NCBI GenBank assembly: GCA_015680685.1
Contig: MNCI01021461.1
Coordinates: 441,544-505,543, forward strand
Reading direction: 5' to 3'
DNA from: Gnetum montanum
Lineage: Eukaryota > Streptophyta > Gnetopsida > Gnetales > Gnetaceae
Length of the DNA: 64,000 bases
Shown piece after piece: positions 23,533 to 35,025 of the stretch; position 1 is the stretch's first letter, and the number at the start of each line of letters is the position of its first letter. The notes beneath the pieces were generated by a model. It worked only from the letters and a program-made list of their open reading frames with translations, was not told the DNA's origin and did no database searches. A program made the translations under genes and the position numbers.

Positions 23533-24091
23533 CAAATATTTGTGATTTGACCTTTATAAGTAGGTTATGGGTTTTTTCCTTAACCATCATTTTCCATTCA
23601 TGTCTTCTTTTATCTTAAAATTCTTGGTGCTTTATGTTAGGATCTTAAGAGGCTTGTTCATTAAGAGGGAATATCTCATTAATTCAGGAAGGTAGTAGAT
23701 CTGTTCTTTAGTTTGAATTCCTTCTTTTAGTCTAATGCGAATGTTTATTCTTAATGTTTTTTTTTTTGAGATTTATGGTTGCTAGGGTTACCTTAGCTAT
23801 TAGAGCTTTGAGGGTATTAGTTGATTTAGATTTTGTAGAAGTTGCAAAAGATGCAAGCAACATCAACTTAATAGCAACATATAGTCTTGACATGGTATGG
23901 GACATGGGTGAGGCTCAGTTAGTGCCTAAAAAGATATCATATGCATGCAATCCTTATGGGTCTAAAGGAGCTTTCAATCCTTTAGGAAGACTCAAATCTA
24001 GTTACCTAGGGAATACTTCTAGATGAGACTTAGACTTAGTTAATCTAGAAGGAAAGTGAAATTAGGCTGAAGATTATAGTTAGTAGGTTAG
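23533..24091. other. Unassigned interval with an unrecognised ORF
   Basis: An ORF at 23754-24026 (90 codons, start MFFFLRFMVARVTLAIRAL) has no motif I recognise, no sister in the window and no visible promoter. It is probably fortuitous. Confidence 0.4.
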
Positions 24092-24976
24092 TGATGAGGG
24101 GCATGTATCTCCTACACCCAACCATACGAATCATAAGTGTTCACTAGCTATCTGGTTGAAGTCAGTAGCCTTAGTTATCCAAATGGCCAATATTCCTAAA
24201 TAGTGATTCATGCGGTTACAAGATCGTTGTCTTCTTAACTCATACTTGTGTGTTATTAGTATGTATGGTTAAGTGTGAATAAGACATACAATGTATATTT
24301 TTATAATTATTTTTAAGATATTTTTATCCTAACGACTAGATGGGGGAATGAAGGTTTAACAATTAATTATCTAACTGATCAGCTAATCTAGTAACTAACT
24401 ATCCTAATGTGGAGTAAATTTTTCCACTTGCTGTACACATCCTACACTAGTGGTAACACTATTGAATTACCAAGTGGCTATTACTAGGCAGATTAAATAT
24501 CCATTGCTGGAATTACCGAGCATTAACATGTTATGTTTGAAGTGGTCATACTCATGTATTTATGTGTAATAACATTAATAATATTAATTACTTAATTACT
24601 AATGGTAATGTAAAATGCAAGCAAAGTAATGTTAATCTAGTTTAAGTGCTACAATGGCTATAGGAAATCTCGATTTTATTGTCGCCATGCCAATGTGTTC
24701 AAGTACATGGGCATTCGAATAAAACTCCATACACTCTCTTAGATCTATACTGTAGTCACTTAGAGAGAAAATATTCCAACTTTAGAGAAAGGAAACTGCA
24801 AGAGTTTAGCTAAGACTATGATTGAAATGTGTCATAAATGTGAGGGATGCATATATTTATATAGGCAATAATTGCATCATTGTCGACATATTTGCATCAA
24901 TGCATCCTACCATGCATTGACAGGGATACGTCGATGGGGATCCATTGATGTAGCCTGTCTTATTGATGTTTCATCA
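24092..24976 (-). mobile_element. Second family D solo LTR (885 bp, minus)
   Basis: It runs from TGATGAGGGGCATG to GATGTTTCATCA. Flanks are GTTAG (left) and CTTAG (right), a 5-base duplication with one mismatch. It includes ATTTATATAGG (about 24854) and a U3 repeat based on CATCGATG/CGTCGATG rather than GATATC. Confidence 0.75.
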
Positions 24977-25719
24977 CTTAGCTGAAAAGAAGAAATAGAG
25001 GTGATTATGGTGGCTCCTATCATGCAATTTGAGTTTTAGGAACTTCCTACTTGGGCCACACAATTGTTGCAAACCTGTCGAGGTTACTTGGTAGCATAAT
25101 CATTGGATACTCTTAATGGAGATCAATTGATGATAAGGTTTTTTTAAGATGTTTAATGATGAGGAGGTTGCAGGTAGGCTAGGCCATTTTATATTATTTG
25201 TTATAATAGGAGTTGGGGTTAGAAGCATCTGAAAACCTTGTTAACAAGAGTTGAGACTTCATTGTTGGGTAGCCAACCTATAGTTAACTTAAGGTTAGAT
25301 TGAACATTTAAAATAGAATTATAATATTACATCAAAAATAAGTACAATCTTTTCTTGTTACATTTATTGTTAACCACTTTTTTGAGTGATATTTAACTTT
25401 CACAAAATAAATGTAATGTCTATTAAATGATCCTTTAGATTATTGACTGTAATAAACCATGGATTCCAATTTTATTATTATTATTATTTTATGTGCATGT
25501 AAATGATAAATGAAGTTTTCCTTTATATAAAGAAGTGACCTCACAAATAACATTCCTTGTAAAAGAAGATTTACAAGGCTAAATGCAAATGGATTCACTA
25601 GATTCGAAACCGTACGTACGTACGTATAGTAATCATGATAGCAATTCGCAACGAAGAAAAAATCAAAAGTACAAAATAGCACTTCACCAAGAGCAAGCAA
25701 TCTGCAATGGTGCAAAAAG
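24977..25719. other. Unassigned interval
   Basis: Nothing recognisable except a short (TACG)n tract at about 25610-25627. Confidence 0.45.
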
Positions 25720-25875
25720 AAATGGTTGTCATTCCTGCCCACTCAACGTAAATGTTTCGTTGTGCTTTCCGCCTCAGCTGTTGCACTTGCTGCTGCTGAG
25801 CACTTAGAACATCTTCATAGCATCGTGTCGGTGCCAAGCAAATTTACAACTGCCCACAAAGAAACTCCTACTGAC
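25720..25875 (-). pseudogene. DUF247-like C-terminal remnant (copy 1)
   Basis: Minus-strand frames give LWAVVNLLGTDTM followed, after a shift, by LSAQQQQVQQLRRKAQ. This parallels the remnant at 31248-31340 (AMLVGILLVGADVIQTLRAQQQVQ). A hydrophobic segment after a short polar region resembles the single membrane anchor at the end of plant DUF247 proteins. The match is short and frame-shifted, so the family call is tentative; homology to the second copy is clearer. Confidence 0.4.
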
Positions 25876-25913
25876 CTACAACTTTTCAAATGCCAAGCAA
25901 CACACACGGATAG

Positions 25914-26193
25914 AAACCTACACTAATTCAATGAAATGGATGATTTAAACATAACAGATAGAAATATTATATCAACATGTTTATAATTATTCAATAAAGC
26001 ATTCCATGATCTTATAATATTTCTATCTGTTATCGTGATATTTGTAACTATACATTTTCAATTATGCAAGTTTGTACACTGATAATTTCTGTTGTATTAC
26101 ACCATGTTTATAATCATTCAATAAAGCATTCCATGGTCTTATAATATTTCTATCTGTTATGTTTAAATCATCCATTGAATTAGTGTAGGTTTT
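25914..26193. mobile_element. Fold-back (MITE-like) element with about 56-base inverted arms
   Basis: The left arm starts AAACCTACACTAATTCAATG (25914) and the right arm is its reverse complement (ending at 26193) with a 3-base indel; both extend through ATAACAGATAGAAATATTAT. The interior has two direct copies of CATGTTTATAATYATTCAATAAAGCATTCC (25976, 26104). There is no coding capacity and no clear target duplication. Confidence 0.75.
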
Positions 26194-26199
26194 TGTTGA

Positions 26200-27470
26200 G
26201 ATTATCTGTTATGGATACCATCATTGCAACCTAGTCAGAGCTACTCAAAACAAGCGGCAAATGCATCATTATGAAGGGGCAACTTGAAATAGCCTAAGTT
26301 GAGAACCAATGCTTGGCTATGGAAGTTACTGAACTGAGAGCCTGCCTCACTGATCTTGTGCTACTTAAATAAGTAATCACATGGGATAAAGCTTTCTAAT
26401 AGCTTCAGGCCAAACTCAAAGAGGCTAAGTACACCAAGGAGTCAGTAGTCTTTGACAAGTCCTTAGCCAATGCCACAATGTACAACATCTAGAAGGACTT
26501 GCTCCAGACTCATCGAGAGAATGAGGCCCTAACCATAAAAAATCATTGTCTACGAAATGTTAATGTAAAAAAACAATAAATGTTCAAATTTATCCATCAA
26601 TGGCAAGAGCAACTTACCATCATGAATACTAAATTGAGGAGGTTGGTAGCAAAGAACAAAAACCTCTCAATGGAGGAAGTCTGTGCCTTGTGCTAAAATC
26701 TATAATCGCAATTACTACCTAGAAAAAGGACAGGTGGGATTATAGAAAGAAATTAATGAGAATCACATTCAATTGGTGAAGGAAAAAGTAAATGAGATCC
26801 TCTAGTAACTCCAGCAAAGAGGCAATGTATAGCAACCTATCCTTGATGGGCTGAATGCATACAATAAGGTTAAAATCTGCATGAAGGAGCTGTAGATCGA
26901 AGAAATGGCCAAGTATATGAAGCTTGTCAACCTTTGATATGCAAACCTAGTGATGCTGACTACCAAAAGTCCATGTTTGAATTTGAGAAGTAGATGGCTA
27001 GCTCATACTTGTTGTACAAGGCAAAGTACAAGCACCATAAAGAGACTAAGCAAAAGCTTGAGACTGCAAATGTGGAACTCAAGGTTCTCAAGGTAAAGCT
27101 CACTAATCAGAGATCAAAAACTAAGAACTTGGCTAAGTGAATGAATGACTACCAAGAGCTGCAAAATGCACTCAAGGCTTTCAACATCGAATGTAAATAG
27201 TTTGCTGCTTGGTTTGTCAATATGAAGGAGTTGTTCCCTATAATGCCCTGTCCGTGGGATATTCCAATTCTGGCCCACATTGATGAAGTAGCATGGACTA
27301 TGAATGATCACCAAAGTAAGAAGGAGAAGATGAAGGCATTATTAAATGCCTTCCATCTTCCACAAGAAGTTGCAGTTGCAGTAGAGCAACCACAACAACT
27401 GCCTCAACAACTACATGAACCTAAAGTAGGAGAAGGTCCTTCAAAACCTTAGGAGCCTCCACCACCTTGA
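26200..27470 (+). pseudogene. D-4 ORF2: coiled-coil protein, C-terminal part
   Basis: Stop-interrupted frames encode a charged helical protein (NEALTIKNHCLR, LRRLVAKNKNLSMEEV, NHIQLVKEKVNEIL, KICMKELQIEEMAKYMKLVNL), then MPCPWDIPILAHIDEVAW, KKEKMKALLNAFHLPQE, a Gln/Pro-rich stretch and PPPP before TGA 27468. D-5 (31590-40392) and the short D-2 ORF2 share the CPWE/D...KALL...PPPP ending. The ORF is sense to the element and precedes the 3' LTR, the position of env-like or extra ORFs in Athila/Tat elements. Function unknown; the N-terminus is missing here. Confidence 0.65.
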
Positions 27471-27707
27471 ACCATTTGATTTTCTTCATCATCTTCTATG
27501 CATTTGAGAAGTTGTGTTTGTCATTTTTTCTAGTGTTCAATTTTGTTGTTTAGAACACCAATTTTTGTAATAATGATAAATTCGTATACTTGCACACTTA
27601 GTTTTTATTGTGTTTTATTATGTTTGTTTTATGTATATGTAGTTATTCAATAATCCCATACCTTCCCAAAATTTTGTAAAGAACTCAAGGACGAGTTTTC
27701 ATTCATT

Positions 27708-27717
27708 CGTGGGGGTA
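27708..27717 (+). promoter_or_regulatory. Polypurine tract of D-4
   Basis: CGTGGGGGTA directly precedes TGATGAGTCATC. D-2 has CATGGGGGTA and D-3 CATGGAGGTA in the same place on the minus strand. Confidence 0.7.
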
Positions 27718-28589
27718 TGATGAGTCATCATAGGTGGCCCACATCGATAGGATGTCATCGATGCAACCTCGTCGATGAGATCTTGTTGACGTGATCCCGT
27801 CAACATAGGGTATGACGTTGATGTGTATCCATTGACATGGAACCCTATCTCTGCTTATAAATGTGTGCCTACCCACTGCATTTATGGTAATCTTTTCATA
27901 GTTGTAGTGAAGCTCTTGGAGTTTTTCCCTTTGAAAGATAGAATATTTTCTGAGTGCCCACAATAGAAGTCAAAGAAGTGTATGGATCTTTACTCAACCA
28001 TTGATGTACCTAAGCACCTTAGTGCAAATGACAATAAAGGTGAGCTTTTCTCATAAACTGTTGCATCACTTGGAATAGAATAATGTTTTATTTATGCATT
28101 TAATATTCATGCAATTTACTTTAATGTTTCTAAGTAATCCATTGATATTAATTAAATAGCAAACATAAGGATGACCACTTCGAGCATACGTTTAACACTT
28201 GGTAATCCTAGTTGTGCTTAATGCTTGGTAACCCAATGGCACTATAATGTATTCAAGATGTGTTTCGAAAGGGGGAATGAATGCTTATGTTAGAATTAGT
28301 TAAATATTAGCTAGTTATTAAATTAATTAAGCATTTAATTACTTTATTCTTGTTCTTAAGCAACTTAATTCATAAAAGATAAAATGATAAAAATCATGTG
28401 CCTCAGTTACACTTAACCATATGCTCTCACTTCACAAGTGGAATTGAGAAGACAACGATTGCAATGGTTAGATTCACCTCTTAGAAATTGGTGTACTTAG
28501 AAAGCTAAAGTCTATGGAATTCGACCGAATCCTTGAGTGAACACTAGTGATTTTTATGGTTAGATGTAGGGTATACTCGCTACTCATTA
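27718..28589 (+). repeat. 3' LTR of D-4 (plus orientation)
   Basis: It begins TGATGAGTCATCATAGG and ends GTAGGGTATACTCGCTACTCATTA. U3 has repeats around GTCGATG and GTTGACGTG, then CTTATAAATG at about 27856. Its order is the mirror image of D-2's LTRs. No matching 5' LTR with primer site is seen upstream. Confidence 0.8.
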
Positions 28590-31247
28590 GATATATTTTG
28601 TTTATTTTAATTTATTTGATAGATCATTTGGTGTAAGGGTAAGGTGTTTGTTTTCCATGTTGTAATATCTGAGTTTGAGTATGAGCTTGGATACATCCAC
28701 TTGTAAATAGTTTAGGCTTTCATTCATTCAGTAACCACATGTTTGTTCCAAAAGGTATGTTGATACATAGTAAAATATATATTTAGCAACTATGGCATTA
28801 ACATAGATAGTCAACCATAGTAAGCTATTGTCAAATCTTATACCTACCTTAATGGTTTGCCCATCATATATGGAATAAAGGCACCAAGATGATGATGATG
28901 AAGCTATAATTTTAATCTTAGTTTCATTAAAATTCAAATTTATTGCATTTGATGTAAAAGCACCTAAGAGTGTAAAGTAGTGGTTAGAGGACATCTCTTA
29001 AAATGAAGCTTGTGAATTAGATAGTGTTGGAAGACATTGATATCCTTGGAATATATTAAACCAAGTTCACAATTTCCTTTTACATAATGTTTTTTTAACT
29101 ATTGCTCACTGAAAATCAAATTTGTAATGCATAGTTACGAAGCAACACCTTATCATTATAATTCATATGTTATTACATTGAAAATTATATCGATCTTGCC
29201 ATGCCATAAAGAAACACATAGAAAAATTTGTATGAACTAGCTTAGTTATATATTTAACATATATACCTATAATTTGGCCAATAGAATCTTGCAAATATGG
29301 AATTGAAGTTTAGTTTATTTATTATATTAAAAATTACCAAGTTTCCATTTTACCAAATTCTATGTATTTTATAATAGTTTTGGTTATATCACTATGATTG
29401 CATGATGAGAAGATAACTAATTCTAAGTTGAGTCATAAATCTTGTATCGTAAAATATTTTGAATTTTATTTTGGTGCATTGTGATAAAAAGACATAAACA
29501 TACAAACCACAAGATGGAGCAAATATGTTGGTGTTATGATGAAACAAATAGGCTCTTATTTAATACCTTTTCTCTCTAGTGTTATGACCAAATATTATTT
29601 AGTTTTACTATAAGCTTTCCCTAAAGAATTATGGACAAAATACTATTTACAATGATTAATTTATGTATGATAGTTGGTCTTGCCCTAAAGAATTATGAAC
29701 AAAATATTATTTTATCAATATCAATTTATTAATGGTGGTTGGCCTCTCGCCAAAAAATACGAACAATACCAATTCGCAATTGGCGCAAAAACGTAACTTC
29801 ACTTTTCACCAACTACAAAACAGGAACAATGCAGACTTATGCATCAAAAGAATCTGGAAGCGAGGAGGAATCAAGGATTCGTGATTTTGAATGTGTTTGG
29901 GTGCGTGTGTCTCAAGAAAAAGTGGGGAGGGGACATGATTGAGAAAATTTAAATATATTAGTTTTTTAAAAAATTAAATCTCATATATCATAAAAATACA
30001 TTATAAAATATAGAACAAGTACAATGTAAATCCAAAATATTGTTAATACTTAAAAATTGCACAGAAGATTGCAATATCACCATTAAATTGAAGCACGAAA
30101 ATTTGCAAAGGTATGGAGGGCATTGAATCCATTTCCTTACTCAGGAGCCATAATCTGGCCAAACCTATAATTTTTGCAACAACCAAAATGACAACAATAA
30201 AATGAAACCCTTTTGTTACTCAATCCAATATTTCCATTAAGGCTCAAGCCCCAACCAAATTTATAACAAATCAAGTCTACTAATACTTTTGTTCAACAAT
30301 TGTAAGAAAACACAACTTGACTAAACTAGGCACAGCCGGTAACTCACCTCACCTACAATGATTGAAAACCTTTCAGGTTGAAAAACCAGCACTAGTCATG
30401 ATATTGAAAACCTTTCAGTTGAAAAACCAGCACTAGTCATGATGAAGGGGAAAGTAAAAACAAAGCACCATGAACTTGCATATGGCCATTGGCCATATTC
30501 TGGTGGGCTTCGTTGCTTTATAAGCAAACAGATTTTTAAAAAAGTTGAACAAGCATCCATACGTCATCATGTTCATGACTCATGACCCATGACGATACCC
30601 TGTTTTGTTTTTTTTGTTTTTTTTCAGCAGAGATACGAGGAAAAAGAGCAAAAACCAGCAATGAAGAATAAACACGCGTGAATGTGTAAGTCATGGCGGA
30701 ACCTTTGACCCTCCCAAAGGGAGGCGAATCCATGCAAATGCAATGTTTTCCTCGCACGCCCCGTCCAAAACTTGATTTCCGTATGACCCATACTTGCCCC
30801 TTCGGCCTTCGGTTACCATAGTAGCCCTTTCATGATTTCCGTGTGTTTGTTTATTCATTCATACTCCCTTGTTTTCTGCGGTCCGTTTCATGCCGATACC
30901 ATGAATCTTGATTGCTTGCTTGCCACTTAACAATGAAATGAAATTTTTGGTATGATTCACAACAGGAAAAGATAAGTAAGATTTTAATTCAGACATCGCA
31001 AGAACTAAAAAGGCAAGAACATTACGAGGCGAGGCAAGGTAAAACAAGGCGACCATTTCAATGTATATGTACAAATCCAGACAAAATTTCATTGAAAATT
31101 ATGAAATACGTACCCATTGCGAATTTTCCCGAATCCGACGCGAACAGTTCGTCAAAATTTATCCAGAATCGTGAATCTCGGACGCATAGATGCAAACACA
31201 CCCAACGACGCATAGATGCAAACACACACAAAGGAAAGGTTTCCTTA
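28590..31247. other. Long AT-rich interval without recognisable genes
   Basis: Small ORFs at 28728-28994 (minus), 29739-29942 (plus) and 30536-30757 (minus) have no recognisable motifs or sisters. A degenerate repeat around CCCTAAAGAATTATGGACAA occurs at 29617-29700. This is the least repeat-like part of the window and could be old intergenic DNA. Confidence 0.5.
30361..30442 (+). repeat. 41-base tandem duplication
   Basis: ATTGAAAACCTTTCAG followed by GTTGAAAAACCAGCACTAG and TCATGAT appears twice head to tail with one base missing in the second copy. Confidence 0.85.
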
Positions 31248-31590
31248 TCATCTCAGCCGCCCTTGCACTTGCTGCTGAGCGCGTAACGTCTGGATAACAT
31301 CGGCACCGACCAGAAGAATACCCACCAACATGGCCACGGCGGTCCAGGGCCGCGAAAAGTAAGTTTCACAGAACTCCCTGAAAATGCTTGCTCCTGTAAA
31401 ATTTAAATGCTTCTGAGATTGCTCCTGTAAAAATTCTTTATAAGCACCTCCTGCAATTCCTCCTTGAGTGGTGACGGCGGCTGCAGGCGCCCTGAGAAGA
31501 AGGGGCGGCAAATGTCGTGTCACATTTTGGCGATGTCGGAGTCCTTGAGCATGAGGCTGTCGCGGACGATCACATGGCCGTGGCGCAACA
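31248..31590 (-). pseudogene. DUF247-like protein C-terminal remnant (copy 2)
   Basis: On the minus strand one frame gives VRMLRHGHVIVRDSLMLKDS and DIAKM, then after a frameshift FCETYFSRPWTAVAMLVGIL and LVGADVIQTLRAQQQVQ. The pattern YFS-PW followed by a roughly 20-residue hydrophobic helix and a short polar tail is the usual end of plant DUF247 (PF03140) membrane-anchored proteins. The 5' part is lost: the sequence joins D-5 ORF2 near 31590. It is the only host-gene-like trace in the window, and a paralogous scrap lies at 25720-25875. Confidence 0.5.
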
Positions 31591-33401
31591 TCCTAACCTC
31601 GGGCCATTCTGAGAGTTCACATCCTAAATGGTCAAGATGTAGTTGCAAACTTCCCCTCCTTAGCCTATAATTTCCACTACGGGAGAATGGTATCTTGGTG
31701 AAATATCCTTGTTCTCAAGCAATCGCCAAGGAGACACCATACTGAAGATTAAAGGTATTACCATTTCTTACTTTATGGAGGCCATTGTGAAGGCCTTAGG
31801 ATTATCCAATGAGGGGGCAAAGCTTGTGGATGTGTTTACATAGTTTGATGCAAAAATAAAAAAGAAATGGATCTAATGGTATTATGATATTAATTATAAA
31901 GGGTATGACCTTAACAAAGGTAGAGCATATCTACTTCAAGATAGTGGTGTACCATCTCAATCCTATAGTGCAGCCCAACAAGGTAACATCCTTCTCTGCT
32001 AGGGCTTGTGGGCCTCTTAATGGGACCTATCCTATCAACTTACCCTAGTTGATCTTTTTAGAGATTGAGAAACATTTCAAGAAGAATGAAAATGGTAGGA
32101 AGACACTCCCCTTTCTTGCTTAATCCAAAAAATTTGCACAATGGGAGGGATTGCCCACTATGCCAATGACATACCCAAAAGTCCCAAGCTACATCATGAT
32201 AAGAAATCATAAAGAAGAAGCCACCTATGAGGTTTCAAGAAAAAGAGGTGCCACCACCACCACCACCACTAGCCAAAGACATCATAGGCGTAGAGGAGTG
32301 CTTAAGACAACTCAAAGAAAAACAATGGTAAGCATCTTATGCTAAGTCATTAAACTATCATTCTACCATGAACCACTTAAATGAGGTTGCAAGGATCATC
32401 AGTTGGCCATAGGACAATTTGGCCAATTTATTGTTAGCACAATAAAGTCAAGCTATTATTCTTGCCAACCCTACTAGGAGAGAATTTGTAGTATCCCTAT
32501 TATTAGAACAAGTTCCAAATATTTTTGGCAATGATGCGGCCTCCTTTGTGGTACTAGAAGAAGAGGTAGGCACAATAGTGATGATTATGCCATACAAAGG
32601 GCAAGAAATTGCTAATAAGATGGTGGAAAATTGGATTTTGAAGGTTCTTTAGGCACTAATACCTGATATATTTGCAATGGAAAACATCGAACTATCTGTA
32701 AGAATTGGTTCAAGGAGGATGATAGTAGTGTAGTATGATAAAGTGTTAGAAAGACTAGTGTGAGCCAACTAACCGATTCCAGAGATATTTGACATCCCAA
32801 AAGATATTTCTACAATCTAGTTTGCATTGATGAAGACAAAGGACAAACTCTTCATCAATGAGACACAACTGTAAGAAGCTACCAACCTAAATTAATAGTT
32901 AGAAGTAGAAGTTATGCAACTAAAAACTTGTTTGTTTAACCATGCATATATTGGGCTTGAGTTGACAAGAGATGAAATCTTCAAAGAGCTTAAAAAATCA
33001 AAGAAGGCTAAAGATGATAAAGAAAGGGCCATTTGGAATGTGCCATTTTTGGATGTCATGCTGCATGCTACAAAGAATGACCTAATTGAGATGTGCAAGG
33101 AAAATAAAAAACTGAGCAAGAAGAAGAGGCAGGTGCTTAAGGTGAAAAAGTAAAAGAAACAACTTTAAGAATGCTTGAAACACTAGTAGGAGTAGTTGTC
33201 TAAGATGAATTAGGACATGAGAAGGTTAGCCATGGAAAACAAAAATCTCTCAATGGAGAAGGTGCACATAACTAGGTAAAAATCAATACTCAAAATCACT
33301 ACCTAGAATAATGAGGTCTTGAAGTATGAAAAAGCTAAAAACCACTATAGAAACTAGGTTGGTATGCTCAAAGAAATGAACAAGAAGAAGTTTTGACTAG
33401 T
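31590..33401 (+). pseudogene. D-5 ORF2, first part (interrupted by D-2)
   Basis: A stop-rich coding region starts at NLGPF (31600s) and continues WYLGEISLFSSNRQGD, KIKGITISYFMEAIVKALG, then a middle part (LLLEQVPNIFGNDAASFVVL) and charged helices (DEIFKELKKSKKAKDDKER, MCKENKKLSKKKRQ, MENKNLSMEKV). D-3 ORF2 (42310-42933) matches the N-terminal part block by block. The IKGITISY...LGLS segment resembles the G-x-x-[VI]-x-[FI]...LGLP signature of plant transposon proteins of the Transposase_32 (PF20167) kind; that link is inference. The frame runs into the D-2 LTR at 33402. Confidence 0.6.
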
Positions 33402-34404
33402 TGATGAGTGGCAAGGTACCCCTACACTCAACCATATGAATACGAGCATGTACATACGATTCATTCGAACTCCGTAGATGGACTAGTTGTGGTATCTAGA
33501 TAGTTACATGTTGATCGCAATTCGTTGTCTTCCCACCTAGACTAGTATTACTTTGTCATGTATGGTTTAGCCCAAAGTGAGGTGTATGATGTGGTTCTAA
33601 ACTAGAGCTACTCTTGGAGGAAATGGACAATAACTTTGATTAAGCTAAAAGAGAATGGGAGAAGAGAATCTAAGCTAGCCTAACTGTGATGAGCATCTAT
33701 CCTTAATCATCCATACACATCTTGGACCTTGTGTACTACTTCTAGGATTACCAACCATATATTACTTGAGCACTCCTAGATACGCTACTGGGATACCAAG
33801 TAGTCACACTTAAATGCTTGTGATTAAGTCGTACTCATTCTGCATTTAACAACAGGAATAGTAAATGATGGTAAAGAAATATTAATTAAGAAAATAATAA
33901 ATAATAATAACAATTAGACAATTAAAACTAACTGAATGCTGCAATGATGGAGTAATCTCGATCTTTATTGCCGATCATGTGCATGTCCAAGTACATCACA
34001 CTCAAATAAAGATTCCGTACAATTACAAGCATCACACTGTGGGCATGCACTTGGGAAAATAGTCTAACTCTTGTGGAAACAAGCTACAAGAGCTTTGCTA
34101 CAACTTGAACAAAAGATGCCTAAGTGCAGTGGGTGTGCACTTATTTGTAGCTAGAGATAGACACTACGTTTACGAGGGTGTGTCAACACATGGATAGATG
34201 CATTGACAAGGCCACATTGATGTAGCCGTGTTGATGGGGCTTCATCAACATAGCCTAGTTGATGAGGGCCTAATATTGGGTGTCTGATAATAGGGGTCTA
34301 ATATCGAGACTCATTAGATATTAGGGGTCTGAGAATAGGGGTTTGATATCAGCACTTGGTTAACAAGGGTCCGATATCAGCACCTAACAAACCACAATTC
34401 ATCA
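33402..34404 (-). repeat. 3' LTR of D-2
   Basis: From TGATGAGTGGCAAGG to ACCACAATTCATCA. Over the first roughly 275 bases it differs from the other LTR at about 20-25 sites, mostly C/T and G/A changes (by eye, about 92 percent identity). The U3 part (34190-34400) has repeats such as GATATCAGCAC and TTGATG. Confidence 0.85.
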
Positions 34405-34416
34405 TACCCCCATGAT
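34405..34416 (-). promoter_or_regulatory. Polypurine tract of D-2
   Basis: Minus-strand ATCATGGGGGTA directly abuts the LTR start TGATGAATTGTGG. Confidence 0.75.
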
Positions 34417-34587
34417 TGAATAATAACTCGTCCTCAAGTTAAAGAAAGTGAGGAACAAGATTAATTGAGTACATAGTGGATAGGTATGGGATTATTGATT
34501 GACTAGGAATTTATTCATGTTGTAGTGTGGGATTGAACAAAATCAAAATTAGGACACAAACACAGAATTACAAAACTTTGTTGGAAC

Positions 34588-35025
34588 TCATGTGGTTCTT
34601 GGTGGTGGTGGCTCCTCCATGGATGCCTTTCCTTTGTCCTGTGCTTTAGGCTTCTGAGATTGATACTGTTGAAGAAGCGCTTGATGTTTCTTCTCTTCTA
34701 TCTGAGGATTATGAGCCGTCCATGCTGATGTTCCAATGTTTGATGGAGTCGGCACTTCCCATGGACACGGAAACTATGGAAACACTTGATTGGCCTTATC
34801 ATGCCATGCTGCAAATTACTGTTGTTCCTCTTCATAGGCTCGGGCCCTAACCTCTCCACCTCTTACTTGGCTAGATTGTGCAGTGATAGGAGTTCCCTGA
34901 TAGATGTTGAATGATTATGCCTCCTACTTTGCATGTTCTTCATGAGGTCCTTGGCCTCTACCTTCCCTTGGGCGTTCAGTTGCACCTTGATAAGGTCCTC
35001 CTTGTTGTCCTCTTTTAGGGGCCAT
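34588..35025 (-). pseudogene. D-2 ORF2, internally shortened (146 codons)
   Basis: It starts MAPKRGQQGGPYQGATERPR at 35025 and ends PPPPRTT with TGA at 34588. The C-terminal half has FPCPWEVPTPSNIGTSAW, EEKKHQALLQQYQ and GKASMEEPPPP, matching D-4 and D-5. The central domain and coiled coils of the long versions are missing. Three in-frame stops lie in the middle. The start is supported by D-1 and D-3. This copy links the MAPK N-terminus and the CPWE/PPPP C-terminus as one ORF family. Confidence 0.65.

Noticed and set aside
30478-30500. Near-palindrome TATGGCCATTGGCCATA
   Set aside because: Isolated, short, without neighbouring regulatory or mobile features.
30536-30757. 73-codon minus-strand ORF
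   Set aside because: No recognisable domain, no sister copy, includes a poly-T derived Lys run.
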